From: Arthrobacter sp. EM1 | GTDB taxonomy: Bacteria > Actinomycetota > Actinomycetes > Actinomycetales > Micrococcaceae | Assembly (NCBI RefSeq): GCF_029964055.1 | Contig: NZ_CP124836.1 | Coordinates: forward strand, 3,410,001 to 3,474,000 | Direction: 5' to 3' | DNA length: 64,000 nt | Shown here: positions 1-9,630 of the stretch, piece by piece | How the letters are laid out: every line of letters begins with the position of its first letter | How positions within the stretch are numbered: the first letter of the stretch is position 1 | The notes under the pieces: generated by a model | What the model saw: only the letters and a program-made list of their open reading frames with translations | Told to the model about the DNA's origin: nothing | The model's database searches: none | Program-made: the position numbers and the translations under genes

Positions 1-1296
1 GCCGTGACCGGCTTCGCGGTGGCCGTGGCGCTTCTGGGCTGTGCCGCCGGTGCTTACCTGGCCGGCAAGATCGCCGACCGCTACGGGCGCATCCCCGCCA
101 TGAAGCTCGGTGCGCTGCTATTCCTGGTCAGCGCGATCGGGACCGGTTTCGCCTTCAGCGTGTGGGACCTCATCTTCTGGCGGCTGGTCGGCGGCCTGGG
201 CATCGGCCTGGCTTCGGTGATCGCCCCGGCGTACATTTCCGAAATCTCCCCGCGCCACGTCCGCGGCAGGCTGGCTTCACTGCAGCAACTCGCCATCACC
301 ACGGGTATTTTCGCTGCTCTGCTCTCAGACGCACTGTTCGCGAACTTCGCCGGCGGCGCCGCTGAAATCCTCTGGTTCGGCATCGAGGCCTGGCGCTGGA
401 TGTTCCTCGCGGCCGCCGTGCCCGCCGTCGTCTACGGCTGGATCGCCTTCACCCTGCCCGAGTCGCCGCGGTTCCTGGTGGTTCAGGGGAAGGACGAAGA
501 AGCCCTCAGGATCTTCCGCTCCATCGCCCCGAGCGAAGACACTGACCGCCAGCTGCGGGACATCAAAAAATCCGTCGAGGAGGACCAGATCGCGGGCCAG
601 AAGGGCTCCCTGCGCGGCAAGGCCTTCGGGCTGCAGCCCGTGGTGTGGATCGGCATCATTCTGTCCGTCCTGCAGCAATTCGTCGGCATCAACGTTATCT
701 TCTACTACTCCACAACCCTGTGGAAGGCCGTTGGTTTCCAGGAAAAGGACTCCCTGACCATCTCCGTGGCCACCGCGGTCACGAACATCCTGGTGACGCT
801 CGTGGCGATAGCCCTGGTGGACCGGATCGGCCGGCGGCCCATTATGCTAGCGGGTTCCATCGGGATGGCGGTCTCGCTGGGCACCATGGCCCTGGCCTTC
901 GGTTCCGCCACCGGAACCGGAGACGCCATTTCGCTGCCGGGCGCCTGGGGGCCCGCCGCCCTGGTTGCCGCCAACGTTTTTGTGATCAGCTTCGGTGCCT
1001 CCTGGGGCCCGCTGGTCTGGGTACTGCTGGGGGAAATCTTCCCGTCCCGGATCCGTGCCCGCGCCCTGGGCCTCGCCGCGGCCGCCCAGTGGATAGCCAA
1101 CTTTGCCATCACCCTGAGCTTTCCGGTCATGGCGGCAGCCTCGCTGCCCCTGACCTACGCCATGTACGCGATCTTCGCCGCGGCGTCGTTCTTCTTCGTG
1201 AAGTTCAAGGTCCCGGAGACCAACGGCATGTCCCTGGAGCACGCCGAGACCCTTTTTGTTCCGAAGGGCTCGGCGAAGGCTGCCGGAAAGGCCTGA
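1..1296 (+). CDS. Sugar porter family MFS transporter, 5' truncated by window edge
   Basis: Proton-coupled monosaccharide or polyol uptake protein of the sugar porter branch of MFS, in the cytoplasmic membrane. The reading frame is open to base 1 and the protein begins inside what should be the second membrane helix, so roughly 40-60 residues lie outside the window. Visible family motifs are GKIADRYGR (loop 2-3), the PESPRFLV signature after helix 6, QQFVGIN in helix 7 and DRIGRRP (loop 8-9). The C-terminus PETNGMSLE is also typical. Sugar porters include IolT, XylE and AraE types; the substrate cannot be read here because the upstream operon is missing. It converges on the MFS gene at 1356, with a short GC-rich gap between. 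Confidence 0.9.
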   Translation, partial: AVTGFAVAVALLGCAAGAYLAGKIADRYGRIPAMKLGALLFLVSAIGTGFAFSVWDLIFWRLVGGLGIGLASVIAPAYISEISPRHVRGRLASLQQLAITTGIFAALLSDALFANFAGGAAEILWFGIEAWRWMFLAAAVPAVVYGWIAFTLPESPRFLVVQGKDEEALRIFRSIAPSEDTDRQLRDIKKSVEEDQIAGQKGSLRGKAFGLQPVVWIGIILSVLQQFVGINVIFYYSTTLWKAVGFQEKDSLTISVATAVTNILVTLVAIALVDRIGRRPIMLAGSIGMAVSLGTMALAFGSATGTGDAISLPGAWGPAALVAANVFVISFGASWGPLVWVLLGEIFPSRIRARALGLAAAAQWIANFAITLSFPVMAAASLPLTYAMYAIFAAASFFFVKFKVPETNGMSLEHAETLFVPKGSAKAAGKA

Positions 1297-1355
1297 GCCG
1301 CAGATCGCGCGGTCCGGGCAGATCTGCCCCGGGAGGCAGAAGGCCGGGCGGGCGG

Positions 1356-2582
1356 TTAAATGGCGTGCGGTTCGTGCGCCGTCAAATAGCTGCGGCCGCC
1401 AAGGACTACGGCAATCGCCGCTGCCATGGCCACCGCAGCAGCGAAGAACGGCACCTGCGGCCCGAAGTTCTCGCCGAGCTGGGCAGCCGCGAACGGCGCC
1501 AGGGCGCCGCCCATCCAACGGACGAAGTTGTAGCCCGCGGACGCGACCGGCCGGGGCGAATCCGATACCCCCATCGCCAGTTCGGTGTAGATGGTGTTGT
1601 TGATGCCCAGCAGTGCGCCGGAGATCACCACAAGCACCACGACGGCGGGCACCGAGTGGCCGGCGGCCAGCCCCAAACCCACCAGGTCCAGCAGCAAGAA
1701 GGCGAGCGTGCCGGTGAGGACCCGGACGGCCCCGAAGCGGTTCTGCAGCACGGGGGCCGCGAAAACCGAGAAAACAGCGACGGCGACGCCCCAGCCGAAG
1801 AAAACCCCGCCGATCCCATAAGCGTCCATCCCGAGGATAAACGGCGTGAAAGCAAGGACGGTGAAAAAGCCGTAGTTGTAGAACAAGCCGCTCGCCGCCG
1901 TCGTCCGCAGGCCCTTGTGGCCAAGAGCCAGCAGCGGATCCCGAAGCCTGACTTTCCGCGCCGGCAGCGCGGTCTTGGGCAACAAGGCCAGCAGGGCGAT
2001 GAACGCGGCGGCCATCAGCACGGCCGTACCAAAGAACGGCGCCCGCCACTGCCAGCCGCCAAGAAGTGCCCCGAGCAGCGGGCCGAGCGAAATACCCAGG
2101 CCCAGGGCCGCTTCGTAGAGGATAATCGCCGTACCGGCGCCGCCGCTGGCGACCCCAACAATAACCGCCAGGGCCGTGGCTACGAACAAGGCATTGCCCA
2201 GTCCCCAGCCGGCCCGGAAGCCAATGAGCTCCCCGACGCTTTCCGAAGTACCGGACAACGACGCGAAGACAACGATCACGGCGAGCCCAATCAGCAGTGT
2301 GCGCTTCCCGCCGATGCGGGACGAGACGAAGCCGGTAATCAGCATCGCGACGGCCGTGACAAGGAAGTAGCTGGTGAAAAGCAGGGAGACTTCGCTTTGC
2401 GAGGCATCGAGGTTTTTGGCGATCGCCGGCAGGATGGGATCCACCAGGCCGATACCCATAAAGGCGAACACGGCGGCAAGGGCTGTCGCCCATACCGCCT
2501 TGGGCTGTTTGAGTAATGAGGCCTTTTCGGCTTTGAGGGTATCTTCCGCTACCGGCAGGGTGTCAGCGGGCTGGCCGTGCAT
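1356..2582 (-). CDS. MFS efflux transporter, MarR-linked
   Basis: Predicted 12-helix drug/proton antiporter of 408 residues in the cytoplasmic membrane. The chosen ATG at 2582 follows AGGAG by 7 nt; the open frame runs farther upstream into the MarR gene but has no support there. The first helix begins near residue 30 and loop 2-3 carries SSRIGGKRTL, similar to motif A of DHA-type exporters. The gene lies 40 nt downstream of a MarR-family regulator on the same strand, so the two probably form one operon in which the regulator represses its own exporter. The exported compound is unknown; bicyclomycin/chloramphenicol-like or aromatic compounds are possible from family knowledge. Confidence 0.85.
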   Translation of the reverse strand: MHGQPADTLPVAEDTLKAEKASLLKQPKAVWATALAAVFAFMGIGLVDPILPAIAKNLDASQSEVSLLFTSYFLVTAVAMLITGFVSSRIGGKRTLLIGLAVIVVFASLSGTSESVGELIGFRAGWGLGNALFVATALAVIVGVASGGAGTAIILYEAALGLGISLGPLLGALLGGWQWRAPFFGTAVLMAAAFIALLALLPKTALPARKVRLRDPLLALGHKGLRTTAASGLFYNYGFFTVLAFTPFILGMDAYGIGGVFFGWGVAVAVFSVFAAPVLQNRFGAVRVLTGTLAFLLLDLVGLGLAAGHSVPAVVVLVVISGALLGINNTIYTELAMGVSDSPRPVASAGYNFVRWMGGALAPFAAAQLGENFGPQVPFFAAAVAMAAAIAVVLGGRSYLTAHEPHAI

Positions 2583-2622
2583 GGGGTTGCTCCTAAAAAA
2601 TGTCGGGAAATCGGGTTGAAAG

Positions 2623-3093
2623 TCAGTCCTGAAGCATCGCGTTGATCTTGCCGATAACTGGCAGCGCGGCGGCAAGGGCAGCGCGGTCGGCGTCGGAAAG
2701 CGAGGCGAGGATTCCGGCCATGGCGGTGTTCCGGCGGTGATCCCCGGAGTCGACGGCGGCGCGTCCCGCCGGGGTGAGCCGCACCCGGACCGCCCGGGAG
2801 TCGTCAGGGTCCGGCTCGCGGCGGGCCAGGCCGGCGCGTTCGAGCTTGATGATCTGTTCGGTCGCACTGGGCACCTTGACGCCGAGGTTCCGCGCAATTT
2901 CACCAACCCTGGCACCGGTGTTTTCAGCAGGAGCCGGGCCCTCCAGCAACATTTTGAGGGTGCTGAGCTGTGCGGCACTAAGCTCACCGCCGGAGTCCAG
3001 CCGGCGAACCAGGTAGACGCTGTGCCGCAGTGCCTCGCGAAAGTCCTGGGCGAGGCGGACCAAAGCGGATGTCGTCGGTTGGCTGTCTTCCAT
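2623..3093 (-). CDS. MarR family transcriptional regulator
   Basis: 156-residue winged-helix repressor. The MarR core is clear: ELSAAQLSTLKMLLE, then VGEIARNLGVKVPSATEQI as the recognition region and a wing with EPDPDDSRAVRVRLT. It is the first gene of an operon with the MFS exporter. The ATG at 3093 has no Shine-Dalgarno; a -10 element (TAGGCT) ends 8 nt before it, so the mRNA is probably leaderless or nearly so. Two palindromes overlap the promoter, which points to autorepression. The ligand is unknown. Confidence 0.92.
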   Translation of the reverse strand: MEDSQPTTSALVRLAQDFREALRHSVYLVRRLDSGGELSAAQLSTLKMLLEGPAPAENTGARVGEIARNLGVKVPSATEQIIKLERAGLARREPDPDDSRAVRVRLTPAGRAAVDSGDHRRNTAMAGILASLSDADRAALAAALPVIGKINAMLQD

Positions 3094-3095
3094 AA

Positions 3096-3131
3096 TTAGG
3101 TAGCCTAACTGTTAGGCACCCTAACAGTCAA
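3096..3131 (-). promoter_or_regulatory. MarR promoter with two tandem TTAGG-N3-CCTAA operators
   Basis: On the minus strand TTGACT (3131-3126) and TAGGCT (3107-3102) are separated by 18 nt, a good sigma-A-type promoter. A perfect 8-3-8 palindrome, CTGTTAGG-CAC-CCTAACAG (3109-3127), fills the spacer. A second, TTAGG-TAG-CCTAA (3096-3108), covers the -10 box. Their centres are 16 bp apart. Repression by the MarR product is inferred from position and symmetry. Confidence 0.75.
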
Positions 3132-3237
3132 CTTGTCCGCCGCACCTTGACCCTTCCGGGGGCCCGCCGGAGCCGTCGGATAAGGACCCACTGTGATAGC
3201 GCACCGCGGGTCACGGCCGGCGTGGGCTTAAACGCCA

Positions 3238-3269
3238 CGACGCCGGAACTCGGCTGAGTTCCGGCGTCG
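3238..3269 (-). terminator. Hairpin terminator downstream of mtlD
   Basis: Perfect 14-bp stem (3238-3251 with 3256-3269) and a 4-nt loop, 30 nt past the mtlD stop. There is no clear T-run, so it may act as a terminator or as a 3' stabiliser. The rest of the 205-nt gap to the MarR gene holds only the MarR promoter. Confidence 0.65.
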
Positions 3270-3298
3270 GGAGTGCTGCGTCGAACGAATCCATCGCC

Positions 3299-4459
3299 TT
3301 AGCCGGCGGCTTTGGCCTCCGCAACCAGGGCCGAGACCGCCTGGAACAGCGGGTGCTCCGGGTCTAGTCCGGTGATTTTCGCCGTTGCCTCATCGGCGCC
3401 CAAAGACGCCAGGATCTGCCCCAGCTCCACGGCTTCGGCGTCGGCCGGGTCGTTAAAGCGCAGGGCTGCTGCGATGGCGCCGAGCAGTGCCTCCGGGACG
3501 ATCCCGCGCTCGGCCAGCTCCGCCGCCGGACCGATGAAGCGCTCGTGCCGGCTGAGCTTGCGCAACGGCGCCCGGCCCACGCGGTTCACAGTGTCCGGCA
3601 GGTGCGGGTTGGAAAACCGGCCCAGGATCTTTTGGACGTAGCTCTCCTGCTCAACCCGGTTGAAGCCATGCTTGGCCACCAGGAGCTCTTTGGTTTCATC
3701 CAGGACGGCACGCACGTCGGCGGCGACGTCCTGATCGGCCATGGCCTCGGAAATCTTTTCCAGGCCGCCCTGGAAACCGAAGTATGCCGCCGCGGCGTGC
3801 CCGGTGTTCACGGTGAACAGTTTCCGCTCGATGTAGGGCTCCAGTTCATCCACGAAGGTCGCACCCGGAATTTCCGGCTCCTTGCCTGCAAACGGGGTCC
3901 GGTCAATAACCCATTCGTAGAACGTCTCGACAGTGACGTCCAGGCCCTGCCCCGCCTCCTGGTTGGGTACGATCCGGTCCACGGCAGTGTTCGCGAACAC
4001 TGCCTTTTCATCGAGCTTGCCATCGAGCGAACCGGCGGCGCCGTCCCACCGGGCGGAGACCTCGGACTTCAAAATGTCGGTTGCGTTGATCGCGTTCTCG
4101 CACGCCATCACCTGCAGCGGAGCGAGGCCGGCTGCCCGAGCGGCGATCCCCTTGGCGATCACTGGAGCCACGAACTTGAGGATATGCGGCCCCACCGCCG
4201 TGGTGACCACGTCCGCCGTCGAGATTTCCGCGATGACCTCCGCCTCCTGGCGGGTGGAGTTCAGCGCGCGGAAATTCTCCACGGTGCGGACGGTGGGGTG
4301 TTCGCCTACCTCGTGGACCCGGTAGCTGTCGGCTGCCGCGAGGTCGGTGATGAGGTCCTCCGCAACGTCCGCGAACACCACCTCGTAACCCGCCTCGTGC
4401 AGCAGCAAGCCCACAAAGCCGCGCCCGATGTTTCCGGCTCCGAAATGAACAGCCTTCAC
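3299..4459 (-). CDS. mtlD: Mannitol-1-phosphate 5-dehydrogenase
   Basis: Cytosolic NAD-dependent enzyme converting mannitol 1-phosphate to fructose 6-phosphate, the step after PTS uptake of mannitol. The 386-residue length is normal for MtlD. The N-terminus [17 protein letters not shown] is the family Rossmann motif, and the C-terminal dehydrogenase domain follows from about residue 190. It starts with GTG at 4459, sharing one base with the mtlA stop (taGTG), with GGAAAGG about 10 nt upstream; translation is probably coupled to mtlA. A hairpin follows the gene. Confidence 0.96.
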   Translation of the reverse strand: MKAVHFGAGNIGRGFVGLLLHEAGYEVVFADVAEDLITDLAAADSYRVHEVGEHPTVRTVENFRALNSTRQEAEVIAEISTADVVTTAVGPHILKFVAPVIAKGIAARAAGLAPLQVMACENAINATDILKSEVSARWDGAAGSLDGKLDEKAVFANTAVDRIVPNQEAGQGLDVTVETFYEWVIDRTPFAGKEPEIPGATFVDELEPYIERKLFTVNTGHAAAAYFGFQGGLEKISEAMADQDVAADVRAVLDETKELLVAKHGFNRVEQESYVQKILGRFSNPHLPDTVNRVGRAPLRKLSRHERFIGPAAELAERGIVPEALLGAIAAALRFNDPADAEAVELGQILASLGADEATAKITGLDPEHPLFQAVSALVAEAKAAG

Positions 4460-6447
4460 TATGAATTAACCTTTCCGAACAGGTCCAGGATTTCCTCGAC
4501 AGTGGTGGCAGCCTCAAGCTGTGCCACTTGGGCCTTGTTGGTAAAGACCTTGGCGATCGAGGACAGGATGTGCAGGTGCTCGTTGTTGATTCCGGCGACG
4601 CCGACGACGAACTTCACTTCCTTCCCGTTCCAGTCGATGCCCTCGGGGTAGCGGATCACGGAGACCGCCGACTTGATGATGTGGTCCTTGGCGGCGTTGG
4701 TACCGTGCGGTATGGCCAGGAAGCTGCCCATGTACGTCGAGACGGATTCCTCGCGCTCGTGCATGGCATCCAAGTAACCGGTGTCGACGGCGCCGCGGTC
4801 CAGCAGGAGCTTGCCGGCCTCGTCGATCGCCTGGTCCCGCGTAGTTGCGGTGCCGCTGAGCAGGACGCTCTCGGCCACCAGGATGCCGGCGGTGCCGCCG
4901 GCGGATCCGCCTTCCGGAGCCGTAGCGGCGTGCGCACCGCCCGTTGCCGGCGCCGCCTCCGCGGTCCCGGCGGTGTTGCTGTGCGAGACGAGTTCCACCA
5001 CTTCGTCATACCGCGGGCTGCTCATAAAGTTGTCGACAGAGTAGTGCAGCGCTTTGCCCGTCAGCGGCCTGGCCCGTTCGGTGAGGTCCTGGTGGGTGAT
5101 AACTACGTCGTAGCTGTCCGTGAGGTTGGCAATGGCGGAGTTGGTGACCTTGACGTCCGGGAAGCCAGCCGCCCTGATTTTGTTACGCAGCACCGAAGCA
5201 CCCATGGCGCTGGAGCCCATGCCGGCGTCGCAGGCGAACACAATGCTTTGGATTGGACCTGCCATCACCGCCACCCCGCCGCCGCCGATCAGCGCGGCGG
5301 AAACAGAGCTCTTTTTGCCCTTCATTTCTTCCATCCGCGACGTTGCTTCGGCCAGTTCGTCCTCGTCAGAGACTTTGCCCGTTTTGAGAATGACCGCTGC
5401 GACCAGGAAGGAGACGGCTGCTGCCAACAGGACCGAAAGGATCACGCCGAAGTAACTGTCCCGGCTGGTCTGGGCGAGGACGGCAATGATGGACCCCGGA
5501 GCCGCCGGCGCCACAAGACCGGCGTTGGTCACGGCAAGGGTGGCAATTCCCGTCATGCCGCCGGCGATCGCGGCAAGGATCAGCAGCGGACGCATCAGGA
5601 CGTACGGGAAGTAGATTTCGTGGATGCCGCCGAAGAAGTGGATGATCGCAGCGCCCGGTGCTGACCCCTTGGCGAGGCCCCGGCCGAAGAACATGTAGGC
5701 CAGCAGGATGCCCAGGCCCGGGCCGGGATTGGCCTCGAGCAGGAACAGGATGGATTTGCCCTGCTCCAGGGACTGCTGGACGCCCAGCGGAGTGAGCACG
5801 CCGTGGTTGATGGCGTTGTTCAAAAAGAGCACCTTGGCCGGTTCGATAAAGATGCTGGTCAGCGGCAGGAGTCCGTTGTTGACGAGGAACTGCACAACGT
5901 TCCCGGCACCGGCGCTGAAGGCGGACACCAGCGGTGAAATGCCGTAGAAGCCCAGCAGGGCCAGCAGGGCGCCCCAGATGCCGGCGGCGAAGTTGTTCAC
6001 CAGCATTTCAAAACCGGGGCGGATCTTGCCGTCCCAGAGGGCGTCGATCTTTTTTATGGTCCAGCCGCCAAGCGGGCCCATGATCATGGCGCCGATGAAC
6101 ATCGGGATACCGGCGCCGACAATCACCCCCATGGTGCCGATGGCGCCAACAACGCCGCCGCGGACGTCGTAGACCATCTTTCCGCCGGTGTATCCAATCA
6201 GCAGGGGCAGCAGATAGGTGATCATCGGGCCAACGAGGCCCACATTCGGGTCCCCGTCGGCGTTGGTGCCGAAGCCACCCAACGCCGGCACGGGAAGCCA
6301 GCCCTTCTCAATGAAGAGGGCCGTGATGATGCCCCACGCAATGAACGCACCGATATTGGGCATAATCATCCCGGACAGGAATGTCCCGAATTTCTGCACG
6401 TGCACGCGTGCGCTGGTGCGGGGTTTTGCAACTGTGTCTGTTGCCAT
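4459..6447 (-). CDS. mtlA: Mannitol-specific PTS enzyme IICBA
   Basis: Membrane permease that imports and phosphorylates mannitol. The 662 residues hold all three domains in one chain: EIIC membrane part at about 1-355 (with [12 protein letters not shown] around 273-284), EIIB at about 400-490 with the phosphorylated Cys406 in [10 protein letters not shown], a linker rich in Ala/Gly, and EIIA at about 520-662 with His581 in AIPHGTN. Many actinobacteria instead carry a separate EIIA (mtlF); here it is fused. It lies between the TetR-type gene and mtlD on the same strand, consistent with a regulator-mtlA-mtlD operon. Phosphate would come from enzyme I, encoded divergently at 7393. Confidence 0.95.
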   Translation of the reverse strand: MATDTVAKPRTSARVHVQKFGTFLSGMIMPNIGAFIAWGIITALFIEKGWLPVPALGGFGTNADGDPNVGLVGPMITYLLPLLIGYTGGKMVYDVRGGVVGAIGTMGVIVGAGIPMFIGAMIMGPLGGWTIKKIDALWDGKIRPGFEMLVNNFAAGIWGALLALLGFYGISPLVSAFSAGAGNVVQFLVNNGLLPLTSIFIEPAKVLFLNNAINHGVLTPLGVQQSLEQGKSILFLLEANPGPGLGILLAYMFFGRGLAKGSAPGAAIIHFFGGIHEIYFPYVLMRPLLILAAIAGGMTGIATLAVTNAGLVAPAAPGSIIAVLAQTSRDSYFGVILSVLLAAAVSFLVAAVILKTGKVSDEDELAEATSRMEEMKGKKSSVSAALIGGGGVAVMAGPIQSIVFACDAGMGSSAMGASVLRNKIRAAGFPDVKVTNSAIANLTDSYDVVITHQDLTERARPLTGKALHYSVDNFMSSPRYDEVVELVSHSNTAGTAEAAPATGGAHAATAPEGGSAGGTAGILVAESVLLSGTATTRDQAIDEAGKLLLDRGAVDTGYLDAMHEREESVSTYMGSFLAIPHGTNAAKDHIIKSAVSVIRYPEGIDWNGKEVKFVVGVAGINNEHLHILSSIAKVFTNKAQVAQLEAATTVEEILDLFGKVNS

Positions 6448-6503
6448 GTGGTTTCCTAAACGTCACTCCTGCGACAGCGCAGGATGGGTGAATGTGGCGC
6501 GGA

Positions 6504-7232
6504 TCAGCCTTTGGCGCTGGTGGAGATCCGGTGGAGCCATTCGAGGAAGAGCTTGAGTTCTGAGCTGGAGAGCTGCGCCGGATCCGAGGACTGGAGTGCC
6601 GCGTTCAGGGCGATCGCAGCCACCACCACGGAGGACTCCCCGGAGGAACCGGGCCCGGAGGCCTTGGCCTTGTCCGTGGACACGGCAAAGACCATGGCAT
6701 CCCGCGTCATCGCGGACAGCTCAAGGTTTCGGTCGGCAGCACGCTCGGAGATCAGCATCAGCGTAACCCCCACGGTTGCGGCCAGAATGCTTCTGGCAGC
6801 CTCCCGCGGGGGAACGTTAAGGTGACCCATCACAGCGGCAGTGGTGAGCAGCTCCTCCATCAGCGCCTCGGCATCAGCAATGACCGCGGGGCGGCTTTCC
6901 GGGCGGATGTTGCCGAACATCACCAGGTAGAGCTCGGGGTTAGCGAGCCCAAAGTGCACATGGTTGTCCCACATGCGCCGGATATCCTCCATCGGCTGTC
7001 CGGACGGGGCGAAATCACGTTCGCCCGCAACATAGGCTCTGAAACCCTCCGTAATAACGGCGTCAAAGAGCCCTTCTTTGTCACCGAAGTGGTGATACAG
7101 CGTCGGTGCAGTCACGCGTGCAGCCTGCGTGATCTGGCGCGTCGAGATCGATCCGCCAGCCGACGTGGCGAGCAATTCGGCGGCCGCCTGCAGCAGCCGC
7201 GTCTTCGGCGGCAACTCGCCATTCACACTCAT
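6504..7232 (-). CDS. TetR/AcrR family regulator upstream of mtlA
   Basis: 242-residue repressor with an N-terminal TetR helix-turn-helix at about residues 12-58 (STRQITQAARVTAPTLYHHFGDKEGLF) and a C-terminal ligand domain containing the PESRPAVIADAEALMEELL segment. It is 56 nt upstream of mtlA on the same strand and divergent from ptsI, so it is a natural candidate to control both the mannitol operon and enzyme I; this is an inference. A -10-like TAGGCT ends 7 nt before the ATG and no Shine-Dalgarno is seen, so the transcript may be leaderless. A TetR controlling mannitol genes is not the usual MtlR (DeoR or BglG-like) arrangement. Confidence 0.88.
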   Translation of the reverse strand: MSVNGELPPKTRLLQAAAELLATSAGGSISTRQITQAARVTAPTLYHHFGDKEGLFDAVITEGFRAYVAGERDFAPSGQPMEDIRRMWDNHVHFGLANPELYLVMFGNIRPESRPAVIADAEALMEELLTTAAVMGHLNVPPREAARSILAATVGVTLMLISERAADRNLELSAMTRDAMVFAVSTDKAKASGPGSSGESSVVVAAIALNAALQSSDPAQLSSSELKLFLEWLHRISTSAKG

Positions 7233-7239
7233 ACGCGCT

Positions 7240-7265
7240 AGCCTAGCATCTATAGCAACGCTATA
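7240..7265 (-). promoter_or_regulatory. TetR-type operator between the mtl regulator and ptsI
   Basis: Perfect 6-3-6 palindrome TATAGC-AAC-GCTATA at 7251-7265, placed just upstream of a -10-like TAGGCT (7245-7240, minus strand) for the regulator. Position and symmetry suggest autorepression, and possibly control of the divergent ptsI. No convincing -35 was found. Confidence 0.6.
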
Positions 7266-7392
7266 TGAAGTGCATCACATACACTTTTCAAGAACGCAGA
7301 TTTACGGCAGCAACAACAGCGCTAGGCAGCTGCTGCCCCGGCCCGCAGGTGTTCCGACGGGCACGGCTGCCGTCAGAGAATGAGGACCTTCA

Positions 7393-9078
7393 GTGCAGAA
7401 CTTCCCAGGAGTAGGCGTCAGCCCCGGCCGCATCATCGGACCCGTTCGCCAAATGCCCAAACCAGTCAGCGAACCACCCGCAGGGGAGCAGCTCCCGGCC
7501 GGGGTCACGGCCGAGGAGGCGACAGCGGCCCTGAAGACTGCCGCCAGGGCCGTGCACGATGTGCTGAAGGCCCGCGCCGGGACAGTCAGCGGCGACGGTA
7601 AGGCAGTCCTGGAAGCAACAGCACTGATGGCGACGGACACCATGCTTCTGAAATCCGCCGCCAAGCTGATCGGCCGCGGCACCTCCGGCCAACGGGCCAT
7701 CTGGGAAGCAGGCGCTTCCGTCTCGGAAATGCTGCATAACCTGGGCGGCTACATGGCCGAACGCGCCACTGACGTCCTGGACGTCCGCGCCCGCATCGTC
7801 GCCGAGCTGCGCGGCGTCCCCGCCCCGGGCATCCCAAACTCCCCCACCCCGTTTATCCTGATCGCCGAAGACCTCGCCCCTGCGGACACCGCGACCCTGG
7901 ATCCGGATAAGATTCTGGCCCTGCTCACGGCCGGCGGCGGGCCGCAGTCCCACACGGCGATCATCGCCCGCTCGCTGGGCCTGCCCGCCATCGTTGCAGC
8001 CGCCGGCGTCGACCGGATTTCGGACGGCACCGAGGTCTACGTGGACGGCGCCGCCGGCCTGATCACCGTGGACCCGGACGACTCCCAGCGGGCCGCCGCC
8101 GAACACTGGGCGGCCACCGCGTCGCTGCTGGCGGACTTCGACGGAACGGGCGCGACGGCGGACGGCCACCTGGTGCCGCTGCTCGCCAACGTCGGCGGGG
8201 CCAAGGATGCCGTGGCCGCCGCGAAGCTCAATGCACAGGGTGTGGGACTGTTCCGGACCGAATTTTGCTTCCTGGAACGCGACACCGAACCGACAGTTGA
8301 CGAACAGGCCGCCGCGTACCAGGGCGTCTTTGCTGCTTTCCCCGGCAAGAAGGTTGTGCTCCGAACCCTCGACGCCGGCGCTGACAAGCCGCTGCCTTTC
8401 CTTACCGACGCCACCGAACCGAACCCTGCCCTCGGTGTCCGCGGCTACCGCACCGATTTCACCACACCGGGTGTACTGGAACGGCAGTTGCAGGCCATTG
8501 CCAGGGCCGAACAGGAATCCCAGGCGGACGTGTGGGTCATGGCGCCGATGATTTCCACCGCCGAGGAGGCCGCCCGCTTCGCCACCCTGTGCGCCGAGGC
8601 CGGAATCAAAACCCCCGGGGTCATGGTCGAGGTCCCGTCCGCGGCGCTCACCGCCGAGGCCATCCTTCGCGAGGTGGCCTTCGCGAGCCTGGGGACCAAC
8701 GACCTCACGCAGTACGCGATGGCGGCCGACCGCCAGCTGGGGCCGCTCGCAGGGCTCAACACACCCTGGCAGCCTGCCGTGCTTCGACTGGTGGGCCTAA
8801 CCGTTGAAGGTTCCGTCGCGGAGGGCCACCGCAAGCCGGTCGGCGTTTGCGGCGAGGCCGCAGCGGACCCTGCCCTCGCCGTCGTCCTGACCGGGCTTGG
8901 CGTCTCGACCTTGTCCATGACGGCCCGGTCCCTGGCAGCAGTGGCCGCGGTGCTGAAGACTGTCACCCTGGCCGAGGCACAGGAACTCGCCAAACTTGCC
9001 CTCTCCGCGCCGAGCGCCACCGAGGCCCGGGCCTGGGTCCGGGCGAAGCTGCCCGTCCTGGAAGAACTGGGGCTGTAG
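7393..9078 (+). CDS. ptsI: PTS enzyme I (phosphoenolpyruvate-protein phosphotransferase)
   Basis: Cytosolic enzyme that takes phosphate from PEP and passes it to HPr, energising all PTS sugar uptake including MtlA above. 561 residues, normal length. The phosphohistidine is His187 in GGGPQSHTAIIARSLGLPAI; the PEP-binding TIM barrel holds LFRTEF, the LGTNDLTQYAMAADR segment and the active Cys486 in GVCGEAAADP. Start is GTG at 7393, preceded by GAGG 7 nt upstream. Neither ptsH (HPr) nor ptsK is adjacent, so HPr must be encoded elsewhere. Confidence 0.97.
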   Translation: MQNFPGVGVSPGRIIGPVRQMPKPVSEPPAGEQLPAGVTAEEATAALKTAARAVHDVLKARAGTVSGDGKAVLEATALMATDTMLLKSAAKLIGRGTSGQRAIWEAGASVSEMLHNLGGYMAERATDVLDVRARIVAELRGVPAPGIPNSPTPFILIAEDLAPADTATLDPDKILALLTAGGGPQSHTAIIARSLGLPAIVAAAGVDRISDGTEVYVDGAAGLITVDPDDSQRAAAEHWAATASLLADFDGTGATADGHLVPLLANVGGAKDAVAAAKLNAQGVGLFRTEFCFLERDTEPTVDEQAAAYQGVFAAFPGKKVVLRTLDAGADKPLPFLTDATEPNPALGVRGYRTDFTTPGVLERQLQAIARAEQESQADVWVMAPMISTAEEAARFATLCAEAGIKTPGVMVEVPSAALTAEAILREVAFASLGTNDLTQYAMAADRQLGPLAGLNTPWQPAVLRLVGLTVEGSVAEGHRKPVGVCGEAAADPALAVVLTGLGVSTLSMTARSLAAVAAVLKTVTLAEAQELAKLALSAPSATEARAWVRAKLPVLEELGL

Positions 9079-9133
9079 CGCCGCAGCAGGGCAAGGCAAT
9101 GCAAGGCCGGTCCGGGGCGCTAGGATGCAGTCC

Positions 9134-9556
9134 ATGACACTGATTGCCCCCCGGGTGGCCGCCCCCCTTCTCGCTGAGGACGCGCAGAAACTCCGGTACG
9201 CCCTCAACGGCAGCGACGACATTACGGTCTTTGTTGACGGCACCGTGCACCGGCTGCCGGACCAGGCGCGGGACGCCGTTGTGGACTTACTGGCGCGCTT
9301 CAGCCGGGGCGAAGCCGTCACGGTGGGCAGCGTGGCGGAAATGCTGACAACCTCCCGGGCAGCCGAGCTGGCCGGAATCTCGCACACCTACCTGCGGAAC
9401 CTGACGGACCGCGGCGAAATCCCGGTGGAGTACCGCGGCACGCACCGGCGGATCCGGCTCGCCGACATTATGGCCTGGTTGGACAAGCAGAAGAACAACA
9501 GTACCGCCGACGGCGTTGCGCACCACGGACGTGACGACGCCTCGGAAGGTTCGTGA
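9134..9556 (+). CDS. Excisionase-like helix-turn-helix protein
   Basis: About 140 residues. The C-terminal part (about 72-120) reads EMLTTSRAAELAGISHTYL and then RGEIPVEYRGTHRRIRLADI, the winged/MerR-like fold of excisionase-family (helix-turn-helix 17) proteins. The first 60 residues are a separate helical domain. Such proteins are often antitoxins paired with a PIN-domain toxin, but no toxin is adjacent. A -10-like TAGGAT (9121-9126) lies 7 nt before the ATG at 9134; the in-frame ATG at 9125 falls inside that box, so 9134 is preferred and the mRNA is probably leaderless. Confidence 0.75.
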   Translation: MTLIAPRVAAPLLAEDAQKLRYALNGSDDITVFVDGTVHRLPDQARDAVVDLLARFSRGEAVTVGSVAEMLTTSRAAELAGISHTYLRNLTDRGEIPVEYRGTHRRIRLADIMAWLDKQKNNSTADGVAHHGRDDASEGS

Positions 9557-9630
9557 CGCGGTGATAAGGATCAAACAACGATCCCGCCTTCGCGCGGAAA
9601 CGCGGATAACACCGGGGTTACGCTTGGATT

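Noticed and set aside
1313..1331. GC-rich palindrome after the sugar porter as a terminator
   Set aside because: The loop would be too short and the stem has a mismatch, so it was not listed.
645..2516. Long plus-strand open frame across the sugar porter and the MFS gene
   Set aside because: It is antisense or out of frame to two clear transporters and has shadow composition (Arg/Gly/Pro-rich, no domain).
9134..9556. Excisionase-like protein as proof of an integrated element
   Set aside because: No integrase, attachment repeat or composition change was found; such HTH proteins are common in actinobacteria.
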